Below are positions 1 through 8,138 of a DNA stretch of 20,383 nt, one piece after another. This DNA comes from Bacillota bacterium. GTDB taxonomy: Bacteria; Bacillota; Clostridia; Christensenellales; Aristaeellaceae. The translations under genes and the position numbers were made by a program. Location: positions 1 through 20,383 of the forward strand of contig JAEZTD010000211.1 of NCBI GenBank assembly GCA_023443705.1. The letters are read 5' to 3'. The notes under the pieces were generated by a model that was not told the DNA's origin, did not search any database, and saw only the letters and a list, made by a program, of their open reading frames with translations. The first letter of the stretch is position 1; the number at the start of each line of letters is the position of its first letter.

Positions 1-26
1 GAGACCGTCCCAAATTTTGTGTAAAC
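1..26 (+). repeat. IS256 left terminal inverted repeat
   Basis: This copy matches the reverse complement of 1485-1510 at 19 of 26 positions by hand count, with the inner 13 bases identical. It probably also supplies part of the transposase promoter, because a -10-like TAGAAT sits at about 41-46, upstream of the start codon. Confidence 0.8.
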
Positions 27-67
27 CGTAAGTGGTGGTAGAATAGAAACATCACGGAGGTTTACGA

Positions 68-1303
68 ATGGGAAAGAGCAGGATCACGCCAGAGCAGCGG
101 GCGCTGCGGACAAAACTTGGAGAGATGATGGCCGGAGCGGGAATCCGGTCAATGGAGGACATCCAGAATCTATTCAAGGACATGATCGGGAGCTTCGTGG
201 AGAACGGGCTGGAAGGGGAATTGGAAGACGAGCTGGGGTACGGCAAGTACGATTACCAGAACAAGGAAACGGACAACAGCCGGAACGGGCACAGCGAGAA
301 AACGCTGAAGACCAGCTTCGGGGAAGTGGATATCAAGGTACCTCGGGATCGTAAGGGGGAGTTTGAGCCGGAGTTGGTGAAGAAGCAGCAGACGAGCCTG
401 AGCGGGGACATCGAGGAAAAGATCCTGTCGATGTACTCGAAGGGCATGAGCGTGTCGGACATCGAGGGGCACATCCGAGACATCTACGGGCTGGAGATCT
501 CGGATAGCGCGATCAGCCGGATCACGGACAAGATTCTGCCGGTGGTACGGGAATGGCAAGCGCGGCCGCTGGCTTCGGTCTATGCGGTAGTGTACCTGGA
601 CGCAATTCATTTTCACGTGAGAGCGGAAGGGCAGATCGTGAAGAAGGCGGTCTACATCGCAATCGGGCTGGACATGGACGGGCGGCGGGACGTACTGGGC
701 ATGTACATCGGGGAGAACGAGAGCGCGAAGTTCTGGCTGACGGTATTGAACAACCTGAAGAACCGAGGCGTGGGTGACATCCTGATCGCCTGTGTGGACG
801 GGCTGACGGGCTTTCCCAGCGCGATTGAAGCGGTATACCCCCGGACAGAACTGCAGAAGTGCGTGGTCCACCAGATCCGCAATACCACGCGATTCGTGTC
901 CTACAAGGAGATCAAGCCGCTCATGGCCGATCTGAAGCGGGTGTACGCGGCGGTGGACGAGCAGGCCGCCCTGTCCGAGCTTGACCGGTTCGAAGAGCTC
1001 TGGGGGAAGAAATACCCGAAAATCGGGCGCTCCTGGCGGGAGAACTGGGCAGGGCTGAGCACCTATTTCAAGTACCCCGGTGAAATCCGCCGGATCATCT
1101 ACACAACCAACACCATTGAGGGTTTCAATCGCCAGCTTCGCAAGGTCACCAAGGCCAAGCCCATCTTCCCGACCGACGACAGCCTCCTGAAGATGCTGTA
1201 CCTTGCGACGATGGACATCACGAAAAAGTGGACCGGCCGCCGCCAGGATTGGGGCTTGATCCATTCGCAGCTGGAGATCTTCTTCGCCGGCCGGCTGCCC
1301 TGA
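68..1303 (+). CDS. IS256-family (mutator-type) DDE transposase
   Basis: This 411-residue protein catalyses excision and integration of the element. The length is usual for IS256 transposases. The DDE catalytic residues are visible: Asp178 in YLDAIH, Asp244 in CVDGLTGF and Glu351 in TTNTIEGFNR. The conserved C-x2-H (Cys265, His268) follows the second Asp. The N-terminal ~150 residues carry the family's DNA-binding region, including the GYGKYDYQNKE and NGHSEKTL patches. The ATG at 68 is preceded by CGGAGG at a good distance. There is no frameshift or premature stop, so the gene looks functional. It is the only obviously intact mobility gene in the window. Confidence 0.95.
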   Translation: MGKSRITPEQRALRTKLGEMMAGAGIRSMEDIQNLFKDMIGSFVENGLEGELEDELGYGKYDYQNKETDNSRNGHSEKTLKTSFGEVDIKVPRDRKGEFEPELVKKQQTSLSGDIEEKILSMYSKGMSVSDIEGHIRDIYGLEISDSAISRITDKILPVVREWQARPLASVYAVVYLDAIHFHVRAEGQIVKKAVYIAIGLDMDGRRDVLGMYIGENESAKFWLTVLNNLKNRGVGDILIACVDGLTGFPSAIEAVYPRTELQKCVVHQIRNTTRFVSYKEIKPLMADLKRVYAAVDEQAALSELDRFEELWGKKYPKIGRSWRENWAGLSTYFKYPGEIRRIIYTTNTIEGFNRQLRKVTKAKPIFPTDDSLLKMLYLATMDITKKWTGRRQDWGLIHSQLEIFFAGRLP

Positions 1304-1335
1304 CAAGGCTCCGGGAAGCACACCCCGACCGTCCA

Positions 1336-1439
1336 GTCAAGGGCAGGTGAACGGCCGCTAAAGCGTCCGCCCTTGACAAGGCCGCTCGGGTTATGCTACC
1401 GTGCAGTCAAGGCGGGTAAGCAGAGCCCTGCTTCCCGCC
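1336..1439 (+). repeat. Two stem-loops in the IS256 3' noncoding tail
   Basis: The 181 bases between the transposase stop and the right inverted repeat carry two hairpins. The first has 9-bp arms, GTCAAGGGC (1336-1344) and GCCCTTGAC (1369-1377). The second is a compact two-part stem at 1411-1439, GGCGG/CCGCC outside and AGCAG/CTGCT inside. They may end transposase transcription or shield the gene from outside transcription. No long T run follows either one, so a terminator role is not certain. Confidence 0.6.
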
Positions 1440-1484
1440 TCATCCTACGAACTACCGCAAACTGCGTTTTGCCCCGCTTTTCGA

Positions 1485-1510
1485 GTTTACACAAAATCCG
1501 GGATTGACCC
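1485..1510 (-). repeat. IS256 right terminal inverted repeat
   Basis: This is the partner of the repeat at 1-26. The identical core is GTTTACACAAAAT on the plus strand. The first base outside is 1511, where the interrupted IS5-type transposase remnant starts. Confidence 0.8.
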
Positions 1511-1625
1511 TTCACGCCCATACGAGCGCCGTCCATTCATCCCACGGGATCACTTCGTTCATGATTCCAAGAAAATCGTCCCGAATGGTCTTCCGTTTCC
1601 AGTTCGCGTACTTGATAACCGCTAT
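1511..1625 (-). pseudogene. 5' fragment of an IS5-type transposase gene, cut by the IS256 element
   Basis: The minus strand reads NWKRKTIRDDFLGIMNEVIPWDEWTALV up to the IS256 boundary. In short pieces, the diagnostic part is FLGIMNEVIPWDEW, which resembles the N-terminus of IS5-group transposases, where a (F/L)LxxMDEIIPWxEW pattern is typical. The frame then runs into the IS256 right end and stops. The likely initiation triplet at 1623-1625 now reads ATA, so the copy may already have been decayed. The rest of the gene would lie left of the window, beyond the IS256 element. The family assignment is from motif memory. Confidence 0.6.
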
Positions 1626-1808
1626 GCTCTGCTTTTACCTTATTATACCACGCTGCCGCTTCTGTATAAATGAGCGGTTACTAAGCAGAGCTGCGGCTAC
1701 TTGTCATTGAACTCATGGTTTACTCTCCGGTTTTCTTTCATGGAATGACGCATAAGTCCTTACAAACCCAAGGTCATTCGGGGCATTAATTGCATTCAGC
1801 CCTGAGAG
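1626..1808 (-). other. Intergenic stretch with a possible old transposase promoter
   Basis: On the minus strand a perfect TATAAT (1642-1647) lies 17 bases after TTTATA (1665-1670). This would have driven the broken IS5-type transposase gene. A short minus-strand ATG with a GGAG-like site near 1718 reads only 12 codons. I see no supportable gene between here and the diguanylate cyclase stop at 1809. Confidence 0.45.
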
Positions 1809-2810
1809 CTAACCGCACAGACGGTTTCTGCCTCCTCTTTTTGCTTGGTATAGTTTGCTGTCCACCTTTTGTACAAGTTCAGAAACGGATTTCTCATCCT
1901 GATAGCCAATGATGCCCAGGCTGACGGTCAGCGGGATCTCAGTGCCATCGATGACCAACGGATTATGCTCAAATAAACCGCGTAACCGTTCCCCGATCGC
2001 CCTGCCGGCCGGCAGGTCGGTGTCCTGCAGGATCAGGGCAAACTCGTCCCCGCCATACCGGAAAGCGTAATCCGAAGACCTCGAATAAGCCATCATCTGA
2101 CCGCCAATATACCGTATCACGGCATCACCTGTGACATGACCGTACCTGTCGTTGATCCGCTTGAAGTGATCGGCATCTAGCAATAACAGGCAGAAATCGG
2201 CTTTGAGCCCGCCGAGCCTTTTTCGCGTAAACAGATCGATAGTGATTTTCAGCAGGTGCTCAAAATGGCGCCGATTGTACAATCCGGACAATTCATCGAT
2301 CAGGGAAAGAGACAACAGCTTTGTTTTGATCCTCTCGACCTCCTCCTCAGCCCTCACCTGTTTGGTGATATCATGGGAGATACCCCATGTTCCAACGATC
2401 TTTCCATCGATGTCGTACAGGGGGTATTTACAGGTGGAAAAGATGATGACCTCCCCTTCTACGTTGACAGCCTGCTCGACACGGTCGATCATAGGGAGCC
2501 CAGTCTTCATGACCTGCAGCTCATCCTGCCGGCACGCATCTGCGAAGACCTTCGGGTACAGGTCAGCATCGCTCATGCCAACCAAGTCTTCCTGGGTCTT
2601 CCCACCAAACTGTGTGATGTGTATGCGGCTGTTCAGAATGAACCTGGACTCAGTATCCTTGAAATAGATCGTATCCTGCGTTTCATTCAGCAAAGTATCC
2701 AGGATCAGCGTATCGGTCAAATGCGCTGTAGGCTGATGGGCTGCCAAATGCAGATAGCCGGATCGGTCTATCGCTCTTTTTCGGTTGTTTGAAGCATCCC
2801 TGTTCTTCAT
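1809..2810 (-). CDS. PAS-GGDEF diguanylate cyclase
   Basis: This 333-residue cytoplasmic protein should make cyclic-di-GMP from two GTP. A PAS domain covers about residues 36-154 and is followed by a short linker helix. The GGDEF domain covers roughly 165-333. The active-site motif GGDEF is intact at about 253-257. The inhibitory RxxD site (RSSD, 244-247) sits exactly five residues upstream, so product feedback is expected. The metal- and substrate-binding stretch LDADHFKRINDRYGH is also present. Two earlier in-frame starts exist, but the ATG at 2810 has GAGGAGA at the right distance. No signal peptide or membrane segment is seen. It follows the EAL sensor gene by 136 bases on the same strand and may be its counterpart. 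Confidence 0.93.
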   Translation of the reverse strand: MKNRDASNNRKRAIDRSGYLHLAAHQPTAHLTDTLILDTLLNETQDTIYFKDTESRFILNSRIHITQFGGKTQEDLVGMSDADLYPKVFADACRQDELQVMKTGLPMIDRVEQAVNVEGEVIIFSTCKYPLYDIDGKIVGTWGISHDITKQVRAEEEVERIKTKLLSLSLIDELSGLYNRRHFEHLLKITIDLFTRKRLGGLKADFCLLLLDADHFKRINDRYGHVTGDAVIRYIGGQMMAYSRSSDYAFRYGGDEFALILQDTDLPAGRAIGERLRGLFEHNPLVIDGTEIPLTVSLGIIGYQDEKSVSELVQKVDSKLYQAKRGGRNRLCG

Positions 2811-2946
2811 ACGCTTCTCCTCGGCCATGTACTGTATCAATACCATGCTATTGCATCCATGATTCGGCTTGTCAAGAATAGGCCCGGCTGGCAGCACCCT
2901 GAGCACCAGGAAAGGCAAAAAGGCCGATAGAAGGTTTGCGCTGGCT

Positions 2947-5900
2947 TCACTGCGACGGCAGCGTACCCGGGGGATTCCTTTTATCCAAATACAGGATCGC
3001 GTCCTCCTCGTTCAAGGGCTTACTGAAGAAGAATCCCTGGATCCGGTCGCAGCCATACTCCTGTAGACATGCAAGCTGGCTCTCGTGCTCCACCCCTTCG
3101 GCGACGACACTGCGGCTGAACTTGTGGGCCATGGAAATGATGTCCACGATGATGGTCTTGTCCGGGTCCTTGACCATCAGCTGATCGATGAAGTATTTGT
3201 CGATCTTCAGGCTGTCGATGTCAAGCCCTGTCTGCCAAGCCAGGGAGGAATGGCCCGTCCCGAAATCGTCGATCGCCACGCGGATTCCGATCTCCCTGCA
3301 TTCCTGGATCCTGCGGTTGATGGTGTCAAAGTCCGAAATGAAGACGGATTCCGTGATCTCTATCCAGATCTGCTTTGGATCGGCATCCATCCGCCTAATC
3401 AGGTCGATCAGCCTGACGGTGAAATCGGGACTGAGCAGCTGGATCGCCGAAATATTCACGGCAACGCTGACTTCACCATGCCCGTGCTGCCTGAGACTAT
3501 TCAGGAACTGAAGAGCAGCGGACAGAATCTTCTCCCCCAGTGGGATGATGAGCTTGGTTTCTTCCACGATCGGAATGAACTCCCCGGGCGACACCAGCCC
3601 CAGTCCTATTGCCCGGAGCCTCGACAGCGCTTCAAACCCGGCAACCGCCCCTGTGCGGCTGTCAACGATTGGCTGGTACTGCAGGAACAGCTCATAGCCG
3701 TCTTTGTCTGTGGCGACCGCGGAAAGTGCATGCCTGATCTCCCCTATGCGGTTGACGATGGCTTCCAGTTCTTCATTGTAAAAAGTAATCCCAAAGTTCT
3801 TGCCCGAGACGGCGATGCTCCGTTCCGACGCAATCAGAATCCGCCTGAGCAGTTGGTCAACACTGATTTCCCGCTCCTCCTGCCCGATCTCCAGAATGCC
3901 GATGCCGCCATTGATCCGGTCAGTGACAAAGATCGATTCCAGTAGCTCCACAAGGGTATGCCCGAAAGAGGTCAGCTCGTTTCTGTCCCTGTAGCCGATC
4001 AGGTAGAAGACGAAGCGGTTCTCATCGGTCTGGAACAGGAGATGGCTGTCGCTGCAATGCCGGCTCAGCGCACTGGCCGCTTCATTGTTCAGGTTCTGGG
4101 TATATTGGTACCCATAGTTGGCGGTCAGGAGCTGGGTCATGCTCAGATTGACGCTGATGAGCGCCCTGTTCCTGCCGTCCTTCAATAGGATGTCCTTCAT
4201 TAGGAGGGCTTCCAGGTACTCCCGGTTGTACAGGCCCGTCAGCCGGTTGTGCTCATTGACATAAATGAGGTGGTTCTCCATCTCCTTCTTGTCGGAGATG
4301 TCAAAGATGATCCCTTCCAAGGCTTCGACCTCGCCCCGGTCATTGTAAACACCCTGCCCGATTTCCAGCACCCATTTGCGTTTGCCCTGGGCTGTCATCA
4401 GCTCATACTCGAATCGGAAGGGCTGTTTTCTTTCCAGAACCTGCCCCCAGGAGTTCCAGAGCGTTTCACGGTACTCCGGGGAAATCAGGTCGTTGAAGGT
4501 GACGCGTCGGCTGCTGACCAGATCCTCCGGGGGGTAACCAGTCAGATCCAGGCACCCGGAAGAAACAAACTGCATGGTCCAGTCCCTGTCATAGCAGCAG
4601 CGATACGCCATCCCCTGCAGGTTTGACAGAAGCATTCCCTTGCTGCGCTCGCTCTCCTTCAGGGATAGCTCAGCCTGCTTGCGCTCCGTGATGTCTCGGG
4701 AAATGCCCAGAATGCCGGTGGCTCTGCCCTGCTCGTCACGCAGGAAGGATATGTCGATCTCCAACTGAACAATGGAGCCATCGGTCCTGTAGTGTTCGAC
4801 ATCGATTCTCCTGGTACGATTCCTATCGACACACGGATCGCTTTCCTTTTGCATTTCCTCTGAAAACATCGCTTGGATCTTCCGGAGGGTCTCCTGCGGG
4901 AATTTTTCCTCCATCTTCTTCTTCATGTGCTCTTCCGGCGTCGCACCAAGGAGTTTCTGCACGGAAGGGCTGACATAAATGGTATTGAGGTCCATGTCCA
5001 TCTGCCAGATGACGTCGGACATGTTATCCGCGATGTTGCGGTACTTATTCTCGCTTTCGATCAGCGCCGCTTCCGCAGCTTTCTGTTTGGTGATGTCCTG
5101 CAGGATGCAGTGCGTCTGGAGGAACCTGCCGGCAGTGTCCAACACAATCTTGCACTCGAACGCCAGAAAAATGGGCTTCCCGGATTGATGCTGCACTTCA
5201 AACTCAGCGTGATCATAGCCTTGCACCATGAAGGCAGAAAACCTGCGCTGAAACGCCGCCCTGTTTTCAGGTAAGAGGAAGTCTCCAAACCATTTTCCGA
5301 TGACCTCGTCGCGTGAGTACCCCAGCAGGTCGCACCATTGCGTGTTCACCTCAACGATGTTCCCGTTGATATCCAACGACTGATATCCTAGCGGTGCCTT
5401 GTCAAAGAGCCGTCTGAACTTGTCCTCAGACTGGATGAGCTGCTGCTCGGTCTGCCTGTACACCTGCTTGCGCATGAGCAGCAGAACCAGAATGACGCTC
5501 GCCAAAGGGTAGATCAGCATCACAGGCACTGCGAGCGCGCGAATGGTGGCGATGTTGCCCGGTGAAGGCAGAAGGAACAACAAGGCGAGCATGACAACGT
5601 GGACGCAGACGCTCATGGCCAGGGCGTTCAGCCATTGCCGCCTCCCTGGTTTCGGGGGCAGCCAGCGACGCCAGGCCAAGCCGATCACTGCACTGCTGAA
5701 AATGATGGCAACAGCTACCCATACTCCAGATCCGCCGATGATGATCCGGAAAATGGAGGCAGCAGCCACCGTGATCGCCGTGGGGACGAGGCCGAAGATC
5801 AGGGCCGTCACACTAATGAGGATCGTGCGGGTGTCAAAGATGATCCCGGGCACGAACGTCATGGGCATATTCATCACGATGATGCACATCACTGCGATCA

Positions 5901-6030
5901 GGATGCCGCTGATCACCGGACGCAGCTTCTGGAGTCTGGCCGGCAGATAATAGACCACCTCATAAACCGCGGACACCACAAGCATCAGCGTCGCATTGTT
6001 GAATAAGGCGAGCAAGACTTCTCGTTCCAT
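2947..6030 (-). CDS. Membrane 5TM-PAS3-GGDEF(degenerate)-EAL c-di-GMP phosphodiesterase
   Basis: This 1027-residue protein has a hydrophobic N-terminus (residues ~1-185) with about five to six membrane segments resembling the LytS-type 5TMR sensor. Three PAS-type domains follow (~200-320, ~325-460, ~465-585), then a GGDEF-like domain (~595-750) and an EAL domain (~770-1010). The GGDEF signature is replaced by TDENRF, so cyclase activity is not expected and the domain may bind GTP as a regulator. The EAL domain keeps the expected catalytic elements: FEALSRL, NISAIQL, ITES, IDDFGTGHSSL, KIDKYFI and VAEGVEHE. It should hydrolyse c-di-GMP to pGpG. The ATG at 6030 is chosen because GTGGAGGAATGT lies directly upstream. 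A GTG 12 bases earlier overlaps that ribosome binding site. A decayed phosphoesterase gene end lies just upstream. Confidence 0.93.
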   Translation of the reverse strand: MEREVLLALFNNATLMLVVSAVYEVVYYLPARLQKLRPVISGILIAVMCIIVMNMPMTFVPGIIFDTRTILISVTALIFGLVPTAITVAAASIFRIIIGGSGVWVAVAIIFSSAVIGLAWRRWLPPKPGRRQWLNALAMSVCVHVVMLALLFLLPSPGNIATIRALAVPVMLIYPLASVILVLLLMRKQVYRQTEQQLIQSEDKFRRLFDKAPLGYQSLDINGNIVEVNTQWCDLLGYSRDEVIGKWFGDFLLPENRAAFQRRFSAFMVQGYDHAEFEVQHQSGKPIFLAFECKIVLDTAGRFLQTHCILQDITKQKAAEAALIESENKYRNIADNMSDVIWQMDMDLNTIYVSPSVQKLLGATPEEHMKKKMEEKFPQETLRKIQAMFSEEMQKESDPCVDRNRTRRIDVEHYRTDGSIVQLEIDISFLRDEQGRATGILGISRDITERKQAELSLKESERSKGMLLSNLQGMAYRCCYDRDWTMQFVSSGCLDLTGYPPEDLVSSRRVTFNDLISPEYRETLWNSWGQVLERKQPFRFEYELMTAQGKRKWVLEIGQGVYNDRGEVEALEGIIFDISDKKEMENHLIYVNEHNRLTGLYNREYLEALLMKDILLKDGRNRALISVNLSMTQLLTANYGYQYTQNLNNEAASALSRHCSDSHLLFQTDENRFVFYLIGYRDRNELTSFGHTLVELLESIFVTDRINGGIGILEIGQEEREISVDQLLRRILIASERSIAVSGKNFGITFYNEELEAIVNRIGEIRHALSAVATDKDGYELFLQYQPIVDSRTGAVAGFEALSRLRAIGLGLVSPGEFIPIVEETKLIIPLGEKILSAALQFLNSLRQHGHGEVSVAVNISAIQLLSPDFTVRLIDLIRRMDADPKQIWIEITESVFISDFDTINRRIQECREIGIRVAIDDFGTGHSSLAWQTGLDIDSLKIDKYFIDQLMVKDPDKTIIVDIISMAHKFSRSVVAEGVEHESQLACLQEYGCDRIQGFFFSKPLNEEDAILYLDKRNPPGTLPSQ

Positions 6031-6077
6031 ACATTCCTCCACAAGAATGTTTCTCGTGTACGGCTTCTATCTCTCGC

Positions 6078-6416
6078 TTACTTCGTGCCTGTGCGCTGCA
6101 CGCTCTCAGAGATACTCGCGACACTGCCGTTCTCCATGAACTTACACAGATCAACGTCATCCGTTTTACCTGTTTTGATTACTGCAAGTATTCGCGTGGC
6201 GTCGGGATAACCGGTATTGTGATCAACCCATGTGCCGTCATTGACGTGCCTTTTTCCATCAGTCAAAGTCTCGAAAACAGGCACGTGGAGGTGATCGAGA
6301 ACCACAACGTCCAACTTGCTGGCAGGGCTTTCAATGTGCTGTTCTTTCACTTGGTTGAAGAAGTACAGGTCGTCTAATGCGCCCGTGACGGAGACGATGA
6401 GATCGGACTCACGGTC
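6078..6416 (-). pseudogene. Decayed 3' end of a calcineurin-like metallophosphoesterase
   Basis: The minus strand reads a stop-flanked stretch of about 112 codons without a convincing start. Its middle, KLDVVVLDHLHVPVFE, followed by DGKRHVNDGTWVD and ending near TGKTDDVDLCKFMENGS, follows the C-terminal half of calcineurin-like phosphoesterases. Those normally read GHTHxP and VNTGTW. Here the metal-binding GHTH has become DHLH and the N-terminal half is missing, cut by a TAA near 6417. I read it as a remnant, possibly of the gene that once preceded the EAL sensor. A short GTG-initiated product from 6350 is possible but would lack the active site. Confidence 0.55.
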
Positions 6417-6530
6417 TTATTATACTATACACCCGAAATCCGTTGGAGTAAAGAGAACCCCAGTAAGATATCGCAGCTCGCTTTGCAGGCGGGTGAGGAC
6501 AATTTTCAGCGGACCGCTGAAGAACGTTAA

Positions 6531-6624
6531 CGTCCTCGACCAGGCTGCACCAGAGGTTTTCGTCGAATTCCCGTGCAAGCCCGTCTTGCTGATGCAGCGT
6601 GGCAATGAACTGGTGCCTGGAATG
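6531..6624 (-). pseudogene. Fragment of a large serine recombinase C-terminus (minus strand)
   Basis: One minus-strand frame reads QFIATLHQQDGLAREFDEN and continues LWCSLVED. This matches the C-terminal region of Clostridia large serine recombinases. The intact-ended copy at 6670-8010 has LITEFDETLWYGTVERV in the same place. After about 6530 the similarity is lost and the frame stops without the usual FxFKDGxEI ending. It lies head-to-head with the truncated plus-strand recombinase, separated by fewer than 50 bases. This is a rearrangement scar. Confidence 0.5.
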
Positions 6625-6669
6625 GCTTTAGGGTTAACGCTGTTTTGACGCTTGGGGCTTTGTCCATAA

Positions 6670-8010
6670 GGCGTTTATACTGACGAGGGTATCACCGGCA
6701 CCAGCACGAAAAGGCGGGACGGGTTCAAACAGATGATCCAGGATGCGCTGGACGGCAAGATAGACCTGATCATCACGAAGTCCATTTCCCGCTTCGCCCG
6801 CAATACGGTGGACAGCTTGACTACGGTCCGAGCGCTCAAGGAAAAAGGCGTCGAGGTGTTCTTTGAAAAGGAAAACATCAACACCCTGGACTCCAAGGGC
6901 GAGCTGCTCATCACCATCATGTCGAGCCTGGCCCAGGAGGAAAGCCGCTCCATTTCCGAGAACGTCACCTGGGGAATGCGCAAGCGTTTTGCCGACGGCA
7001 AGGTGAGCATGCCCTATAAGGTCTTCCTGGGGTACCGGAAGGGCGCGAACGGCCAGCCGGAGATCGTGCCCGAGGAAGCGGAGCTTGTGGTGTATATCTA
7101 CGACCTGTTCCTGGAGGGCAAATCGCCTTCATTCATCGCGCGGCAGCTGACCACCGAGGGCGTCATGACGCTCAGTGGGAAGGCCCGGTGGACGCCCAAA
7201 CGCATTGAGAACGTTCTGACCAACGAAAAGTACAAGGGCGACGCGCTCCTGCAAAAGAAGTTCACGGTGGACTTCCTGACCAAGAAAACCAAGGTCAACG
7301 AAGGGGAGGTGCCACAATACTATGTGGAGGGTAGCCACCCGGCCATCATTCCGCCGGAGAAATTTGATGCCGTGCAGGCGGAGATGCAGCGCCGGAAAGC
7401 GAATCCGCACCGATTCTACACACCGCATTGCTTCTCTGGGTACATCTACTGCGAGGACTGCGGCGGCATGTACGGAAGCAAGACCTGGCATTCCACGGAT
7501 TGCTACAAGAAGGTAGTGTGGCAATGCAACGCGAAGTATCGACATGAAAAGCTCTGCCAGACGCCGCTGGTGCATACCGAGGAAATGCAGGCGGCCTTCG
7601 TGCAGGCGATCAACCGTGTGGTCGGCAGCAAGGCTGAAATCATCGACCTCTGCGAAAAGGCGCTGAACCGGCAGGAGGAGCTTGACAGCCTGTCAAAGCA
7701 GATCGGTAAGCTGCAGGCCGAGCTCAACGTTGTATCTGAACTCATGCAGCGACCGGCAGCGGATCAGGAGGAATACATGGCGCGCTGCGTGGAAATCCGG
7801 CAGCAGCTTGATGAAGCTACAGGCCAGAAAACCCAGATGACCGCCAAGCGCAGCAAGATCATGACGTATCTCCAGACGCTTCGCAAGGCCGACCTGATCA
7901 CCGAATTCGATGAAACGCTGTGGTATGGCACGGTGGAGCGGGTGTGGGTATCGGCAAAAGGCAGCATCCGGTTCGTGTTCAAGGACGGTCAGGAAATTGA
8001 GATCAAGTAA
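6670..8010 (+). pseudogene. Large serine recombinase lacking its catalytic N-terminus
   Basis: Coding similarity begins right after a TAA (6667-6669) with GVYTDEGITGTSTKRRDGF. It continues through the rest of the resolvase domain (DLIITKSISRFARN, SLAQEESRSISENV), the recombinase domain, and a zinc ribbon (CEDCGG near 7450 with downstream Cys residues). A coiled coil follows, and the end is FVFKDGQEIEIK. Family members usually start about 60-70 residues earlier with a YxRVSTxxxEQ-like segment carrying the nucleophilic serine. That segment is absent. The first ATG, at 6733, has no ribosome binding site. The remaining 425 codons are uninterrupted, so truncation was recent. The protein, if made, could bind DNA but not recombine it. 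Confidence 0.85.
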
Positions 8011-8049
8011 GCGGGCAAGGCAAAATAGCGGCACATTCCTTCGCGGGAT
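7922..8049 (+). repeat. Direct repeat, copy 1 (recombinase 3' end plus flank)
   Basis: The last ~90 bases of the recombinase gene and ~40 bases beyond its stop recur at 10002-10132 in the same orientation with scattered differences. The shared block runs from GGTATGGCAC to TCGCGGGAT. The two copies bracket the two unrecognised minus-strand genes. Confidence 0.8.
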
Positions 8050-8055
8050 GTGCCG
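8029..8055 (+). terminator. Stem-loop after the recombinase gene
   Basis: CGGCACATTCC and GGGATGTGCCG form an 11-bp stem with one wobble pair around a short TTCGC loop, 19 bases after the stop codon. The following sequence is only moderately T-rich (TTATCATT), so it is a weak or partial terminator. Confidence 0.5.
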
Positions 8056-8138
8056 TTATCATTAACTTCTTTGGCCTTTGGGGCTTCACCAGCCCCTAAT
8101 TCAGTGGCTCCCAAGGGACATAGCTATGGCATAAGGGG

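Larger units (their letters stand above)
1..1510 (+). mobile_element. IS256-family insertion sequence, complete
   Basis: An intact transposase gene is framed by imperfect terminal inverted repeats at 1-26 and 1485-1510. The inner part of each repeat, ending in TTTTGTGTAAAC, is identical. The right end lies inside a remnant of an IS5-type transposase gene, so this element inserted into an older one. IS256 members usually duplicate 8-9 bp of target. The right copy would start at 1511 (TTCACGCC), and the left copy would lie outside the window. That the window opens on the first base of the element suggests a contig break at a repeated sequence. Confidence 0.88.

Noticed and set aside
170..1321. 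Long minus-strand open frame opposite the IS256 transposase
   Set aside because: It is a mirror frame of a well-supported transposase. It is rich in His, Pro and Arg, with no recognisable motif and no ribosome binding site.
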